A stretch of DNA of 64,000 nucleotides from Amycolatopsis sp. FBCC-B4732 (GCF_023008405.1 NZ_CP095376.1:8040501-8104500), one strand, 5' to 3'. Positions 8,371 to 17,413 are shown, counted from the stretch's first letter. Notes: generated by a model from the sequence alone, not told the origin. Numbers and translations are program-made.

Positions 8371-9473
8371 GCTTCCCCCTCGATCGGCAGCTCGGCGCAC
8401 ACTTCGAAACCGCCGTCGACCGGCCCGGCGGTGCACCGGCCACCGAGCGCGGCGGCGCGTTCGCTCATCCCCCGCAGGCCGTGGCCCGGCGTCGGCCGGG
8501 CGATGCCGCGACCGTCGTCGCGCACCCCCAGCGTGAAGGTCCCCGGCTGCCGTTCGAACCGGACGGCCACGCGTTCCGGCCGGTCGGCGTGCCGGACGAC
8601 GTTGGTCAGCGACTCCTGGAGGATCCGGTACGCGGCCGCGTCCACCGGCGCCGGGAGGTCGCCGGGCTCGCCGTGGACCTCGACCGCCAGCCCGGCGTCG
8701 CGGGCGTGTTCGAGCAGTTCGCCGGCCTGGGCGAGGCTCGGCGCGGGCGCCTTGTCCTCGCCGGAGCGCAGCACGGCCAGGGTGGCGCGCAGGTCCTTGA
8801 GCGCGGACGCGCTGGCGGCCTTGATGTTCAGCAGCGCCTCCTTCGCCTGCTCGGGCCGCCGGTCGGCGACGTGCGCGGCGACGCCCGCCTGGACGTTGAT
8901 CATGGCGAGGCTGTGCGCGACGACGTCGTGGACCTCGCGGGCGATGCGCAGCCGCTCCTGCTCGGCGAGCCGGTGGCGGTGCTCGTCGGCCTGCGCGCGG
9001 CGGGCGGCGAGCGCGTCGAACTGGTACCGCACGGCGGTGCCGACGCCGATCACCGCGACCAGCCAGACGACGAGGAACCCGGCGCCGAACGCCAGCGCGA
9101 ACGACCCCGACGTCACGATGTGGACCAGGTAGAGCACGGTCAGCGCGGCGGACCCGGTGATCCCGGCGGTCAGCGGCCCGCGCTGCCGGGTGAGCAGGAA
9201 GAGCGCGATCGTCGGGACGAGGATGACCGGCCCGCCGGGTAGCCCCGAGGCGTAGTAGCCGAACGCCGACGCCGTGGTGACCAGGAAGATCGTCAGCGGG
9301 AAGCGGTGCACGAGCAGCAGCGTCAGGCCGGTGGCGGCGAGCCACGCGGCCGCGACCGGGGTCATCGGCGGCGCGCCGGGCTGCCAGCGCGACGCACCGC
9401 TCGTCGCCCCGAGCACGAACCCGGTGACGACGACGGTGCGCACCACGCGCCCCACCCACGACGGCCATCTCAT
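8367..9473 (-). CDS. Sensor histidine kinase, HisKA_3 type
   Basis: The 368-residue kinase has about five or six hydrophobic segments within residues 10-145 and no large extracellular domain. The HisKA_3 dimerisation block carries the phosphorylated His182 in REVHDVVAHSLAMINVQAG. The ATPase domain contains N-box region ESLTNVVRHA and the G-boxes DDGRGI and GHGLRGM. It overlaps the response regulator by four bases. Membrane-embedded kinases of this class often sense cell-envelope stress or antibiotics, but the ligand here is unknown. No transporter gene flanks it. Confidence 0.92.
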   Translation of the reverse strand: MRWPSWVGRVVRTVVVTGFVLGATSGASRWQPGAPPMTPVAAAWLAATGLTLLLVHRFPLTIFLVTTASAFGYYASGLPGGPVILVPTIALFLLTRQRGPLTAGITGSAALTVLYLVHIVTSGSFALAFGAGFLVVWLVAVIGVGTAVRYQFDALAARRAQADEHRHRLAEQERLRIAREVHDVVAHSLAMINVQAGVAAHVADRRPEQAKEALLNIKAASASALKDLRATLAVLRSGEDKAPAPSLAQAGELLEHARDAGLAVEVHGEPGDLPAPVDAAAYRILQESLTNVVRHADRPERVAVRFERQPGTFTLGVRDDGRGIARPTPGHGLRGMSERAAALGGRCTAGPVDGGFEVCAELPIEGEA

Positions 9474-9513
9474 GCCGCGAAAACTACCGGTCGCGCGGCC
9501 GCGGCGCGTCCGT

Positions 9514-9530
9514 CCCGGAGCGACTCCGGG
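9514..9530 (-). terminator. Hairpin downstream of the XRE/MmyB regulator
   Basis: CCCGGAG, CGA, CTCCGGG form a perfect 7-bp stem 20 bases beyond the regulator stop at 9550. There is no U-tract, as is usual for actinobacterial hairpin terminators. Confidence 0.45.
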
Positions 9531-9549
9531 CGTACGCCGTACGCCGTAG

Positions 9550-10383
9550 TCAGCCGAGCATGAGCGGCAGCTTGGCCGCGGTTTCCTCGTCGGCCGGGGT
9601 GTAGGTCGACACCGTGATCTCCGAGCGGCGGCCGAAGTAGAGGTACGTGAAGTTGAACCGCAACAGGCCGACGTCCGGGTGCAGGTAGCGCTTGGTGCGG
9701 ATCGGCTCCGAGTTGACGTCGTGGTGCGGCCAGAGCTCGGCGAACAGCGGCGACTCCGCCTTGAGCCGCTTGACCAGGTTCTTCCACGCGGGCTCGGCGA
9801 CGTGCTCGGCCATCGCCGCGCGGAACGATGCGATCACGCGCGGGATGTTCGTGTCCCAGTCGAGCATCCGCTCGCGCCACTGCGGGTTGAGCAGGCACTG
9901 GACGAGCGTGTTGCGGTCTTCGAACGGGATCGCGTCGACGTCGCCCATCAGCCAGGTGTAGCCGCGGTTGTAGCCGAGGAGGTCGCAGCGGGCGTTGCGC
10001 ACCGCGACCGGGTACGGCTCGAGCTTCTTCAGCATCAGCTCCAGCTGCGGCGAGAGGACCTGGCAGTCCTTCTCGCTCTCCGGCTCGGGCGCGCCGGCCA
10101 GGCGGAAGAGGTGGGTGTGCTCGTGCGGGTCGAGCCGCAGCGTGCGGGCGATCGCCTGCAGCACCTGCTCGGACGCGTTGATGTCGCGGCCCTGCTCCAG
10201 CCACGTGTACCAGGTGACCCCGACGCCGGCGAGCTGCGCGACCTCTTCGCGGCGCAGCCCCGGCGTCCGGCGGCGGCCCAGGAGCGGGAGGCCGACCTGT
10301 TCGGGCGTGATGCGCTCGCGCCGGCTGCGCAGGAACCTCGCCAGCTCCTGGCGGCGCAGTTCGGATTCGACAGCGGTGGTCAT
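9550..10383 (-). CDS. XRE-family regulator with MmyB-like ligand-binding domain
   Basis: The 277-residue protein has an N-terminal helix-turn-helix at about residues 15-85 (TPGLRREEVAQLAGVGVTWY, then LEQGRDINASEQVL), the standard start of the MmyB-type family. Residues about 110-270 match the MmyB ligand-binding domain, containing RNARCDLLGYN and the PQWRERMLDW region. Family members are thought to bind a hydrophobic or fatty-acid ligand. The gene is divergent from an MFS efflux gene, and the 101-bp gap holds two palindromic operators, so it most likely controls the pump and itself. Confidence 0.9.
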   Translation of the reverse strand: MTTAVESELRRQELARFLRSRRERITPEQVGLPLLGRRRTPGLRREEVAQLAGVGVTWYTWLEQGRDINASEQVLQAIARTLRLDPHEHTHLFRLAGAPEPESEKDCQVLSPQLELMLKKLEPYPVAVRNARCDLLGYNRGYTWLMGDVDAIPFEDRNTLVQCLLNPQWRERMLDWDTNIPRVIASFRAAMAEHVAEPAWKNLVKRLKAESPLFAELWPHHDVNSEPIRTKRYLHPDVGLLRFNFTYLYFGRRSEITVSTYTPADEETAAKLPLMLG

Positions 10384-10407
10384 GGTGCCAGGATGACACG
10401 CCTTCGA

Positions 10408-10421
10408 AACTGGTACCAGGT
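10408..10421. promoter_or_regulatory. Operator copy 1 (regulator-proximal)
   Basis: AACTGGTACCAGGT, a palindrome with one mismatched pair, 25 bases upstream of the regulator start. It shares 12 bases with the second copy; the centres are 38 bp apart. Confidence 0.65.
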
Positions 10422-10445
10422 AGTGGCGGTACCCGGATAAACAAC

Positions 10446-10459
10446 AACTGGTACCAGTT
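10446..10459. promoter_or_regulatory. Operator copy 2 (pump-proximal)
   Basis: AACTGGTACCAGTT is a perfect 14-bp palindrome, 26 bases upstream of the MFS start codon and in an A/T-richer stretch that probably contains the promoter. Binding here would block RNA polymerase. Confidence 0.7.
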
Positions 10460-10484
10460 TAAATCGAGGCCGATCGTAGTACCC

Positions 10485-11909
10485 ATGACCACGACTGAAC
10501 TCGCGCCGAGTACCACCGGCGCTCCCGCCCGGCCTGGGTTGACCCCCGCCGGCCTGGTCACGGTGCTGCTGGGGGCGGCACTGCCGATCATCGACTTCTT
10601 CATCGTCAACGTCGCGCTGCCGACGATCGATGCCGACCTGCACGCGTCCACCGCGACCCTGGAACTGGTGGTCGCCGCCTACGGCATCGCGTACGCGGTG
10701 CTGCTGGTGGTCGGCGGGCGCCTCGGCGACTCGTTCGGCAGGCGGCGGCTGTTCTTCTGGGGCCTCTGGCTGTTCACCCTGACGTCCCTGGCCTGCGGGA
10801 TCGCCCCGACGGCGACCACGCTGGTGATCGCCCGCGCCGCGCAGGGGGCGGCGTCGGCGTTGCTGCTGCCGCAGGTGCTCTCGATCATCCAGGCGACGAC
10901 GTCCGGCGAAGAGCGTTCGCGTGCGCTGGGTCTGTACGGCGCCACCGGCGGTCTCTCGACAGTCGTCGGCCAGCTGCTCGGCGGCGGCCTGGTGGCCGCG
11001 GACCTCTTCGGCACCGGCTGGCGGCCGATCTTCCTGGTGAACGTGCCCATCGGCCTGCTGGTGCTGGTGCTGGCCCGCCGCCTGCCGGAGAGCCGCGCGC
11101 ACAACCCGCTGGGCGTCGACCGGGCCGGCACGCTGCTGCTGGCCACGACGCTGCTGTCGTTGCTGGTCCCGCTGATGGAAGGCCGGGCGCTGGGCTGGCC
11201 GGTGTGGACGATCGTGCTGCTGGCCCTGTTCCCGTTCTCGGCCGCCGCGCTGGTGCACGTGGAACGACGCCTGGAGCGCACCGGCGGCACCCCGCTGCTC
11301 CCGCCGTCGGTGCTGCGCCTGCCGAGCGTCCGGCGCGGGCTGATGGTGGCGATTCCGTTCTTCGGCGCGTTCGGCTCGTTCATGTTCGTCTACGCGATGA
11401 CGCTGCAGGAAGGCCTGCACTTCGGCCCGCTGGGCGCGGGTCTCGCGCTGACGCCGCTGGCGGTCGCGTACTTCACGGTGTCGATGCTGAGCAGCCGGCT
11501 GGTCGCCCGCTACGGGCCGCGGGTCGTCCCGATCGGCGGCGCGATCACCGCGGTCGGCATGGTGACGCTGCTGTGCACGACGCTGGCGCAGTGGCCGCAC
11601 CTGACCGTGCTCGACCTGGCGCCGTCGATGGTGGCGATCGGGGTCGGCAACGCTCTCGCCATGACGACGTTGTTCCGGATCGTCCTGTCGCACGTGCCGA
11701 CCGACCTGGCCGGCGTGGGCAGCGGCGTGATGACGACGAACCAGCAGACGTCGCTGGCGCTGGGGGTGGCGACGCTGGGCAGTTTGTACGCGGCCCTCGC
11801 GGGCTCGCTGGGCAGCCGTGATGCGTTCGCGCTGGTCATCGGCCTGATCGCGGTGCTGGCGGCGATCGTCGCGATCACCGGGCGGCGGCTGCCGGACCCG
11901 CGCGCGTAG
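10485..11909 (+). CDS. MFS multidrug efflux transporter, DHA2 (14-helix) type
   Basis: The 474-residue protein has about 14 predicted transmembrane helices. The DHA2 family signatures are visible: FFIVNVALPTIDADL in helix 1, LVVGGRLGDSFGRRR in the loop after helix 2, and QGAASALLLPQVLSII (motif C region). Such proton-antiport pumps export drugs or secondary metabolites. Its start is 101 bp from a divergent XRE/MmyB regulator with two shared operators, so expression is probably induced by a substrate or ligand of the regulator. The ATG at 10485 gives the expected short cytoplasmic N-terminus. Confidence 0.92.
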   Translation: MTTTELAPSTTGAPARPGLTPAGLVTVLLGAALPIIDFFIVNVALPTIDADLHASTATLELVVAAYGIAYAVLLVVGGRLGDSFGRRRLFFWGLWLFTLTSLACGIAPTATTLVIARAAQGAASALLLPQVLSIIQATTSGEERSRALGLYGATGGLSTVVGQLLGGGLVAADLFGTGWRPIFLVNVPIGLLVLVLARRLPESRAHNPLGVDRAGTLLLATTLLSLLVPLMEGRALGWPVWTIVLLALFPFSAAALVHVERRLERTGGTPLLPPSVLRLPSVRRGLMVAIPFFGAFGSFMFVYAMTLQEGLHFGPLGAGLALTPLAVAYFTVSMLSSRLVARYGPRVVPIGGAITAVGMVTLLCTTLAQWPHLTVLDLAPSMVAIGVGNALAMTTLFRIVLSHVPTDLAGVGSGVMTTNQQTSLALGVATLGSLYAALAGSLGSRDAFALVIGLIAVLAAIVAITGRRLPDPRA

Positions 11910-11961
11910 AAATCCCGGATTCACCCGTCGGAAAAGCGGCCCGCCGGACGACTATGGGGGT

Positions 11962-12486
11962 GTGACGGAACCTCGGGTACGACCGGACCCGGCCTTCGCG
12001 CTGCTCGGCCTCTACGAGACCGCGCTGCCGGAGGTCTACGGGTACCTGCTGTCCCGCTGCGGCGACCGCACGCTCGCCGAGGAACTGACGTCCGAGACGT
12101 TCCTCGGGGCGGTCGCCGCCTGTCGCAAGGAGTACGCACCGCCAGTGAGCACCGGGTGGCTGATCGGCGTCGCCCGGCACAAGCTCGCCGACCACTGGCG
12201 GCGCCGGGAACGCGAGGAACGCGGCTTGCGGCTCGTGCACGACAGCGAGCCGGCCGTCGAAGACCCGTGGGACGAGCAGCTCGACGCCCTGCGCGCGAGA
12301 CAGGTGCTCGACTCGCTCGGCCCGCACCACCGGGCCGCGCTGACCCTCCGGTACGTCGACGGCCTCGGGGTGCCCGAGGTCGCCGGCCACCTGGGCCGGA
12401 GCGTGCACGCCACCGAGGCGTTGCTCGTGCGCGCCCGCGCCGCGTTCCGGCGTGCCTACGAAGAGAAGGAGGGTCGCGATGCCTGA
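11962..12486 (+). CDS. ECF-family RNA polymerase sigma factor
   Basis: The 174-residue protein has region 2 at about residues 15-85 (ETALPEVYGYLLSRCGD, ELTSETFLGAVAAC, WLIGVARHKLADHWRR) and region 4 at about 110-165 (LGPHHRAALTLRYVDGL, then VHATEALLVRARAAF). The GTG start at 11962 lies 6 bases after GACTAT, a plausible -10 for a leaderless message. Its last 8 bases overlap the VOC gene that follows, so the two are translationally coupled. The partner may have taken the place of an anti-sigma factor. Confidence 0.87.
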   Translation: MTEPRVRPDPAFALLGLYETALPEVYGYLLSRCGDRTLAEELTSETFLGAVAACRKEYAPPVSTGWLIGVARHKLADHWRRREREERGLRLVHDSEPAVEDPWDEQLDALRARQVLDSLGPHHRAALTLRYVDGLGVPEVAGHLGRSVHATEALLVRARAAFRRAYEEKEGRDA

Positions 12487-13357
12487 GCCGTTCGACGCGC
12501 TCCGCCGTCCCTCCGCACGGGTCGAACCCGACCCGGACTTCGCCGCCGAGCTGCGCGACAACCTGCGCCGCTCGATCTTGAACGGAGCCGATGTGACCAC
12601 CACTTCCGAAGCGCCGGCCGCCACCGCCGCACTGCGCTCACTCACGCCGTACCTGGCCGTTTCCGACGCGCGCGCCGCCCTCGACTTCTACGTCGAGGTG
12701 TTCGGCGCGGTCCGCCGCGGCGAGCCGATCCTGATGGACGACGGCCGGGTCGGCCACGCCGAACTGGCCATCGGCGACGCCGTGCTGATGCTGGCCGAGG
12801 AGTACCCCGAGATCGGGCACGTCGCGCCGCGGGAGGGGGGCGCGTCGGTGCGGGTCGAGGTGCCGGACCCGGACGTTTCGGTGGCGCGGGCGCTGGAGCG
12901 CGGGGCGACGCTGATCCGCGCGGTGAGCGACTCGCCGTACGGGCGGGGCGGCTCGTTCCGAGACCCGTTCGGCCAGCGCTGGCTGGTCTCGCAGGCGACC
13001 GTCTCTTCTCCCGCGCCTTCCCCGGGCGCGGCCATGTACTTCACGTTCCAGGTGCCGGAAGCCGAGCCCGCGAAGTCGTTCTACGGCGCGGTGCTGGGCT
13101 GGCAGTTCACGCCGGGCTCGGTCTCGGACGCTTGGGGCTTCTCGGGGCCGGGCCTCGAGGGCGGGTTGTGGGCCGGCGACCGGCAGGTGGGGTGGAAGCT
13201 GATGTACGCGGTGGACGACCTCGCGGCGGCTCTCACACGGGTGCGCGAGAGCGGCGGTCAGGCGGGCGAGGTGGAGAACCACCCGTACGGGACGACGGCG
13301 GACTGCACCGACAACCAGGGCATCGAGTTCTGGCTGTGGGAGAAGCCCGGGAAGTGA
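12479..13357 (+). CDS. Double VOC (glyoxalase/bleomycin-resistance fold) protein with anti-sigma-like N-terminus
   Basis: The 292-residue protein begins with about 38 residues (FDALRRPSARVEPDPDFAAE) resembling the N-terminal sigma-interaction tail found on actinobacterial proteins encoded after ECF sigma genes. Two VOC domains follow: about 55-180 (LTPYLAVSDARAALDFYVEV to FRDPFGQRWLVS) and about 184-290 (YFTFQVPEAEPAKSFYGAVL to GIEFWLW). The ATG at 12479 lies inside the sigma gene end, overlapping by 8 bases. VOC domains bind small molecules or metals, so this protein may couple ligand sensing to sigma release. An internal GTG at 12594 would give a version without the tail. Confidence 0.8.
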   Translation: MPEPFDALRRPSARVEPDPDFAAELRDNLRRSILNGADVTTTSEAPAATAALRSLTPYLAVSDARAALDFYVEVFGAVRRGEPILMDDGRVGHAELAIGDAVLMLAEEYPEIGHVAPREGGASVRVEVPDPDVSVARALERGATLIRAVSDSPYGRGGSFRDPFGQRWLVSQATVSSPAPSPGAAMYFTFQVPEAEPAKSFYGAVLGWQFTPGSVSDAWGFSGPGLEGGLWAGDRQVGWKLMYAVDDLAAALTRVRESGGQAGEVENHPYGTTADCTDNQGIEFWLWEKPGK

Positions 13358-13403
13358 GCAATCCCATCCGCCGGGCCGTGCCTGCGGGCGCACACTCGAA
13401 GGC

Positions 13404-13781
13404 ATGGCCGGGCAATGGGTGCCGCGTGACCACGAAGAGCTGACCGCCGGCTGGCGGTTGTGGCTCGAACTCGGCTCGTCGGCGTGGCCCCGCCCTGGCT
13501 GGGACGGCAGCCCGGACGAAGCCGTGCGTGGCTTGCGGGAGCTGGTGCAGGCTTGCGCCGAGATCATCGCGACGGCCGGCGGGACCGAAGTGGCCGGGTT
13601 CGTGCGGTCGATGCACCTGGCCGCGAGCTGGATCTGCGAGCTGTGGCAGGGCGACACCACGCCGTTGGACGGCGAGCGGGTGGCGCTCCTGCACAGCGAC
13701 CTCGCCGGGTTCGCCGACCACGCCGAAGGAGTCCGCACGCTGCTCGCGGAAGGCGGGGGCTGGGCCTCGCTCACCCTTTGA
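13404..13781 (+). CDS. Small hypothetical protein
   Basis: A 125-residue, Trp-rich, acidic soluble protein with predicted helices throughout and no signal peptide. I do not recognise the family. The ATG at 13404 is 7 bases after CACACT, which could act as a -10 for a leaderless transcript; there is no clear Shine-Dalgarno. It converges on the gamma-glutamyltransferase gene with a 21-base gap. Confidence 0.6.
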   Translation: MAGQWVPRDHEELTAGWRLWLELGSSAWPRPGWDGSPDEAVRGLRELVQACAEIIATAGGTEVAGFVRSMHLAASWICELWQGDTTPLDGERVALLHSDLAGFADHAEGVRTLLAEGGGWASLTL

Positions 13782-13802
13782 GCGGTGCCGGGTCGTGACC
13801 AC

Positions 13803-15569
13803 CTACCGGCCTGCCGCGTAGCCCTGCATGCCGCGGGCGTTGGCCGCCGCGCGGAGGAGGCCGTCGGTGCGGGAGACCGCCGAGAGGCGGCCGAGGGCCC
13901 AGGCGCCCGCGTCCAGCACCTCGTGGCCGCGGTCGCGCAATCCGTCCAAAGTGGACGCGCCCAGGCGGGACTCCACCACCAGCTCGCGGGGGTTCCAGGA
14001 GCGGGGGTAGAACGAGCTCGGGAACGCCGTCGTGTGCCAGGCCGGTGCGTCGATCGACTCCTGGAGGTTCAGGCCGCCGTAGACGTGGGCCAGCCAGAAA
14101 CACAGCTGCCACTGGTCCTGCTGGTCGCCGCCCGGGGTGCCGAAGGCCAGGGTCGGGACGCCGTCGCGGAGGGCCAGGGACGGCGAAAGCGTGATGCGGG
14201 GGCGTTTGCGCGGGGCCAGCGAGTTCGGCAAGCCCTGTTCCAGCCAGAACATCTGGCCGCGGGAGTCCAGGCAGAAGCCCAGTGACGGGATCGCCGGGCT
14301 CGACTGCAGCCAGCCGCCCGACGGGGTCAGCGAGACCAGGTTGCCCGCCGCGTCGACGACGTCGAGGTGGACCGTGTCGCCGCGGGTCCGGCCCTGGGGA
14401 CCGACCGTCGGCTCGCCCGTCGCGCCGCCTTCGGACTGCACACCCCGCAGCGAGTCGAGGATCGCCGGGAGCCGGGCCGGGCCGCGGGCGTCTCCCGGGC
14501 GAAGCGAGGCGGACGCCGTGTCGGTGATCAACGCGCGCCGGGCATCGGTGTACGACGCCGAAAGCAGCACGTCGAGGGGGACGTCCGTGTCGCCGTACCA
14601 CGCCTCGCGGTCGGCGAAGGCCAGCTTCGCGGCTTCGGTCGCCAGGTGGACCGTGCGCTCCGACGCGACTCCGTCCACAAAGGACAGCTCGTCGCGGAAG
14701 CCGTGCAGCAGCAGCGCCTGCTGGAGCAGCGCCGGACCCTGTGTCCAGCCGCCCATCTTGACCAGGCGCCGGTCGCCGATGTCCACGAACGCCGGGTCCT
14801 CGTACGTCGCCGACCACGATGCCAGGTCGTCGCCGGTCAGCAGGCCCGCGTGGTCGCGGCCGGAGTCGTCGCGGAATGCTCGGCGGCTGAACGCGTCGAT
14901 CGCTTCGGCGACGAAACCCTGCGACCAGGCACGGCGTCCCGCGTCGATCTGCGCTTCGCGGCCCGAGACAGCTTCCGCTTCCCGCAGCAGCCGCTCCCAG
15001 GTGTCCGCCAGTGCCGGGTTCCGGTGCAGGCCCGCGGCCGGCTTGCCGTCCCGCAGCCACAGCTCCGCCGACGTCGGCCAGTGCTCGGTGAACAGGCGGG
15101 ACACCGCGCCGATCGTGTCGGTGACCCGCGAAACCAGCGGGACGCCGTTGCGGGCGTAGCCGATCGCGTACGACAGCACCGCGCGAAGCGGCTTCGTGCC
15201 GTAGTCGCGAAGGAGCAGGAGCCAGCCGTCCCAGGCGCCCGGGACGGTCGCCGGGAGCAGGCCGCTGCCCGGGATCAGGTCCAGTCCGAGCGACGCGAAA
15301 TGCTCGGGCGTGGCCCCCGCGGGCGACGGGCCTTGGCCGGCCAGCGCCCGCGGGGTCGGGTCGTCCGCTGTCACGAAGAGGCCGGGCACCTGGCCCGCCG
15401 GGCCGCACAGGTGCGGCTCGGCGACCTGCAGGACGAACCCGGCCGCGACCGCCGCGTCGAACGCGTTGCCGCCGTCTTCCAGCACCGCCATCCCGGTGGC
15501 CGAAGCCAGCCAGTGCGTCGATGCCACCATCCCGAAGGTGCCGGCCAGCTCCGGCCGCGTCGTGAACAT
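13803..15569 (-). CDS. Gamma-glutamyltransferase family protein
   Basis: The 588-residue protein is an Ntn-hydrolase of the gamma-glutamyltranspeptidase family. Early family blocks are MVASTHWLASATGMAVLEDG and GGNAFDAAVAAGFVLQVAEP. The processed subunit should begin at Thr399 in GDTVHLDVVDAAGN, equivalent to the TTH motif of classical enzymes, where a conserved His follows. A glycine-rich segment (TPSGGWLQSSPAIPSLG) and GTPGGDQQ follow. No signal peptide is visible, unlike periplasmic GGTs, so it may be cytoplasmic and act as an acylase or hydrolase on small amides. The start ATG 15569 gives the standard N-terminus. It follows the VOC gene by 28 bases and probably shares its transcript. Confidence 0.85.
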   Translation of the reverse strand: MFTTRPELAGTFGMVASTHWLASATGMAVLEDGGNAFDAAVAAGFVLQVAEPHLCGPAGQVPGLFVTADDPTPRALAGQGPSPAGATPEHFASLGLDLIPGSGLLPATVPGAWDGWLLLLRDYGTKPLRAVLSYAIGYARNGVPLVSRVTDTIGAVSRLFTEHWPTSAELWLRDGKPAAGLHRNPALADTWERLLREAEAVSGREAQIDAGRRAWSQGFVAEAIDAFSRRAFRDDSGRDHAGLLTGDDLASWSATYEDPAFVDIGDRRLVKMGGWTQGPALLQQALLLHGFRDELSFVDGVASERTVHLATEAAKLAFADREAWYGDTDVPLDVLLSASYTDARRALITDTASASLRPGDARGPARLPAILDSLRGVQSEGGATGEPTVGPQGRTRGDTVHLDVVDAAGNLVSLTPSGGWLQSSPAIPSLGFCLDSRGQMFWLEQGLPNSLAPRKRPRITLSPSLALRDGVPTLAFGTPGGDQQDQWQLCFWLAHVYGGLNLQESIDAPAWHTTAFPSSFYPRSWNPRELVVESRLGASTLDGLRDRGHEVLDAGAWALGRLSAVSRTDGLLRAAANARGMQGYAAGR

Positions 15570-15597
15570 GCTCCCGATAGTACGCAACGCTAACGAA

Positions 15598-16008
15598 TTA
15601 CCAAGCCGACGGACGCTTCCGCTCCGGCTCGTACGGCTGCGTGATGATCTCCATCCCGTTGCCGCCGGGATCGAGGAAGTACACGCCACGGCCGCCGTGG
15701 TTGTGGTTGATTTCGCCGACCTGCTTCCCCATCGGGTCGGCGTGGTAGGTCACGCCGGTCTCGACGAGCCGCGCGAAGACGGCGTCGAAGTCGTCCTCCG
15801 GGATCAGGAAGCAGTAGTGCTGCAGGCGAAGATCTTCTTCGGGGATGCTCGCGAAGTCCAGACGGACCCCGTTGCGGGTCTCGACCGGGACGAACGGACC
15901 CCATTCCTCCCCGACTTCGAGGCCGAGCAGGTTCGCCAGGAATTCGGCGGATTCCCGGTTGTTCCGGGACGGGACGATCAAATGGTTCAACTCAACGGAA
16001 ACTGACAC
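15598..16008 (-). CDS. VOC family dioxygenase/glyoxalase-like protein
   Basis: The 136-residue protein is a single VOC unit: ELNHLIVPSRNNRESAEFLA at the start, LQHYCFLIPEDDFDAVFARL in the middle, and GRGVYFLDPGGNGMEIIT at the end. His and Glu of these blocks (H8 in LNHL, H at LQHY, E in MEII) are candidate metal ligands. I chose GTG 16008 because GGAGG lies 9 bases upstream and the fold starts there. It stands 28 bases before the gamma-glutamyltransferase gene on the same strand. Confidence 0.8.
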   Translation of the reverse strand: MSVSVELNHLIVPSRNNRESAEFLANLLGLEVGEEWGPFVPVETRNGVRLDFASIPEEDLRLQHYCFLIPEDDFDAVFARLVETGVTYHADPMGKQVGEINHNHGGRGVYFLDPGGNGMEIITQPYEPERKRPSAW

Positions 16009-16108
16009 GGTGAAATGCCTCCACGGGCACTCCCGCCACCTCCATGCCTCACCCAGCCGGTGACCGACACGCGATGCCGTGTCGATCACCCTAGCCAAGA
16101 GCGGGCGG

Positions 16109-17413
16109 TCAGGAAACCTTGATTCGCGCGGCGGCCCGCGGCCGCCCGACGCCCTGCCAAGCCAGCCCGGCGGCCACGAGCACCCGCGGGTCGAGCAGGT
16201 TGCGCGTGTCGACGACGTCGATGCCGTCCATGAGCTCGGCCATCGCGGCCCAGTCGAGGTGCTTGAACTCGGCCCACTCGGTCAGCACGACGACGACGTC
16301 CGCGTCCTTCGCGACCTGGTAGGCGTCGTCGACGACGGTCACCCCGTCGATCCCGCCGTCGATCGCCGGGTCGTAGGCGATCAGCTCCGCGCCGAGCGCG
16401 CCCAGCACCGACGCCACGGCGAGCGCGGGCGAGTCGCGCAGGTCGTTGGTCCCCGCCTTGAACGCCAGGCCGAGCACGCCGATCCGGGCGCCGGCCAGCG
16501 TGCCGCCGACCGCGCCGGCGATCTTCGCGACGATCCGGTCGCGCTGGGCGATGTTCTCGTCGATGGCCGAGGTCAGCATCTTGAAGTCGTAGTTCACCGA
16601 CTCGGCCACCTTGACCAGCGCGCTGGTGTCCTTCGGCAGGCACGAGCCGCCCCAGCCCGGGCCCGGTTTGAGGAACGTCCGGCCGATCCGCCGGTCGTAG
16701 CCCATGCCCTCGGTGACCAGGGTGATGTCCGCGCCCAGGCGCTCGCACAGCTCGGCGATCGAGTTGACGTAGGACAGCTTCAGCGCGAGGTAGCAGTTCG
16801 CGGCGTACTTGACCAGTTCGGCGCTCGCCGCGTCGGCGACGACGACCGGCGCGGCCAGCTCGGCGTACAGCTCGCCGACCCAGCGCGCGGCGGCGAGGTC
16901 GGCCGACCCGACGACGATCCGGTCCGGGCCGAGGAAGTCCGCGACCGCGGTGCCTTCGCGGAGGAACTCGGGGTTCGACACCACCGGCACGTCGGGCCGG
17001 CCGAGCATCGCCTGGATCCGCTCCGACGTGCCGACCGGCACGGTCGACTTGGTGACCAGCGCGCACCCGGGGGGCAGGACGTCACCGATCTCGGTGGTCA
17101 CCGCCTCGACCGCGCGCAGGTCCGCGGAGCCGCCGGCGCCCATCGGCGTCGGCACGCAGAGGAACACCGCCTGCGCGTCGCGGACCGCGTCCCGCGCGCC
17201 GACGACGAACTGGAGCCGCCCGGCGGCGATGCCGCGGGCGACCAGGTCGGCGAGCCCGGGTTCGAGGATGTCGACGCGGCCCGCGCTCAGCCGGGACACC
17301 TTCGCGCGGTCGACGTCCACGCAGGTGACGGAATGCCCCAGACTGGCCAGGCAGGCCCCCGTGGTCAAGCCGACGTAACCGGTACCTACCACCACGATCC
17401 GAGCTGGCGTCAT
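16109..17413 (-). CDS. UDP-glucose 6-dehydrogenase family protein
   Basis: The 434-residue enzyme should oxidise UDP-glucose (or a related nucleotide sugar) to the uronic acid with two NAD+. The N-terminal Rossmann motif is VVVGTGYVGLTTGACLA. The catalytic nucleophile is Cys258 in GWGGSCLPKD. Central signatures TKSTVPVGT and NPEFLREGTA and the C-terminal GLAFKAGTNDLRDSPA are all present. ATG 17413 gives the start immediately before the Rossmann fold. UDP-glucuronate would feed surface glycans, which fits the glycosyltransferases at the left edge, though they are 13 kb away. Confidence 0.93.
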   Translation of the reverse strand: MTPARIVVVGTGYVGLTTGACLASLGHSVTCVDVDRAKVSRLSAGRVDILEPGLADLVARGIAAGRLQFVVGARDAVRDAQAVFLCVPTPMGAGGSADLRAVEAVTTEIGDVLPPGCALVTKSTVPVGTSERIQAMLGRPDVPVVSNPEFLREGTAVADFLGPDRIVVGSADLAAARWVGELYAELAAPVVVADAASAELVKYAANCYLALKLSYVNSIAELCERLGADITLVTEGMGYDRRIGRTFLKPGPGWGGSCLPKDTSALVKVAESVNYDFKMLTSAIDENIAQRDRIVAKIAGAVGGTLAGARIGVLGLAFKAGTNDLRDSPALAVASVLGALGAELIAYDPAIDGGIDGVTVVDDAYQVAKDADVVVVLTEWAEFKHLDWAAMAELMDGIDVVDTRNLLDPRVLVAAGLAWQGVGRPRAAARIKVS

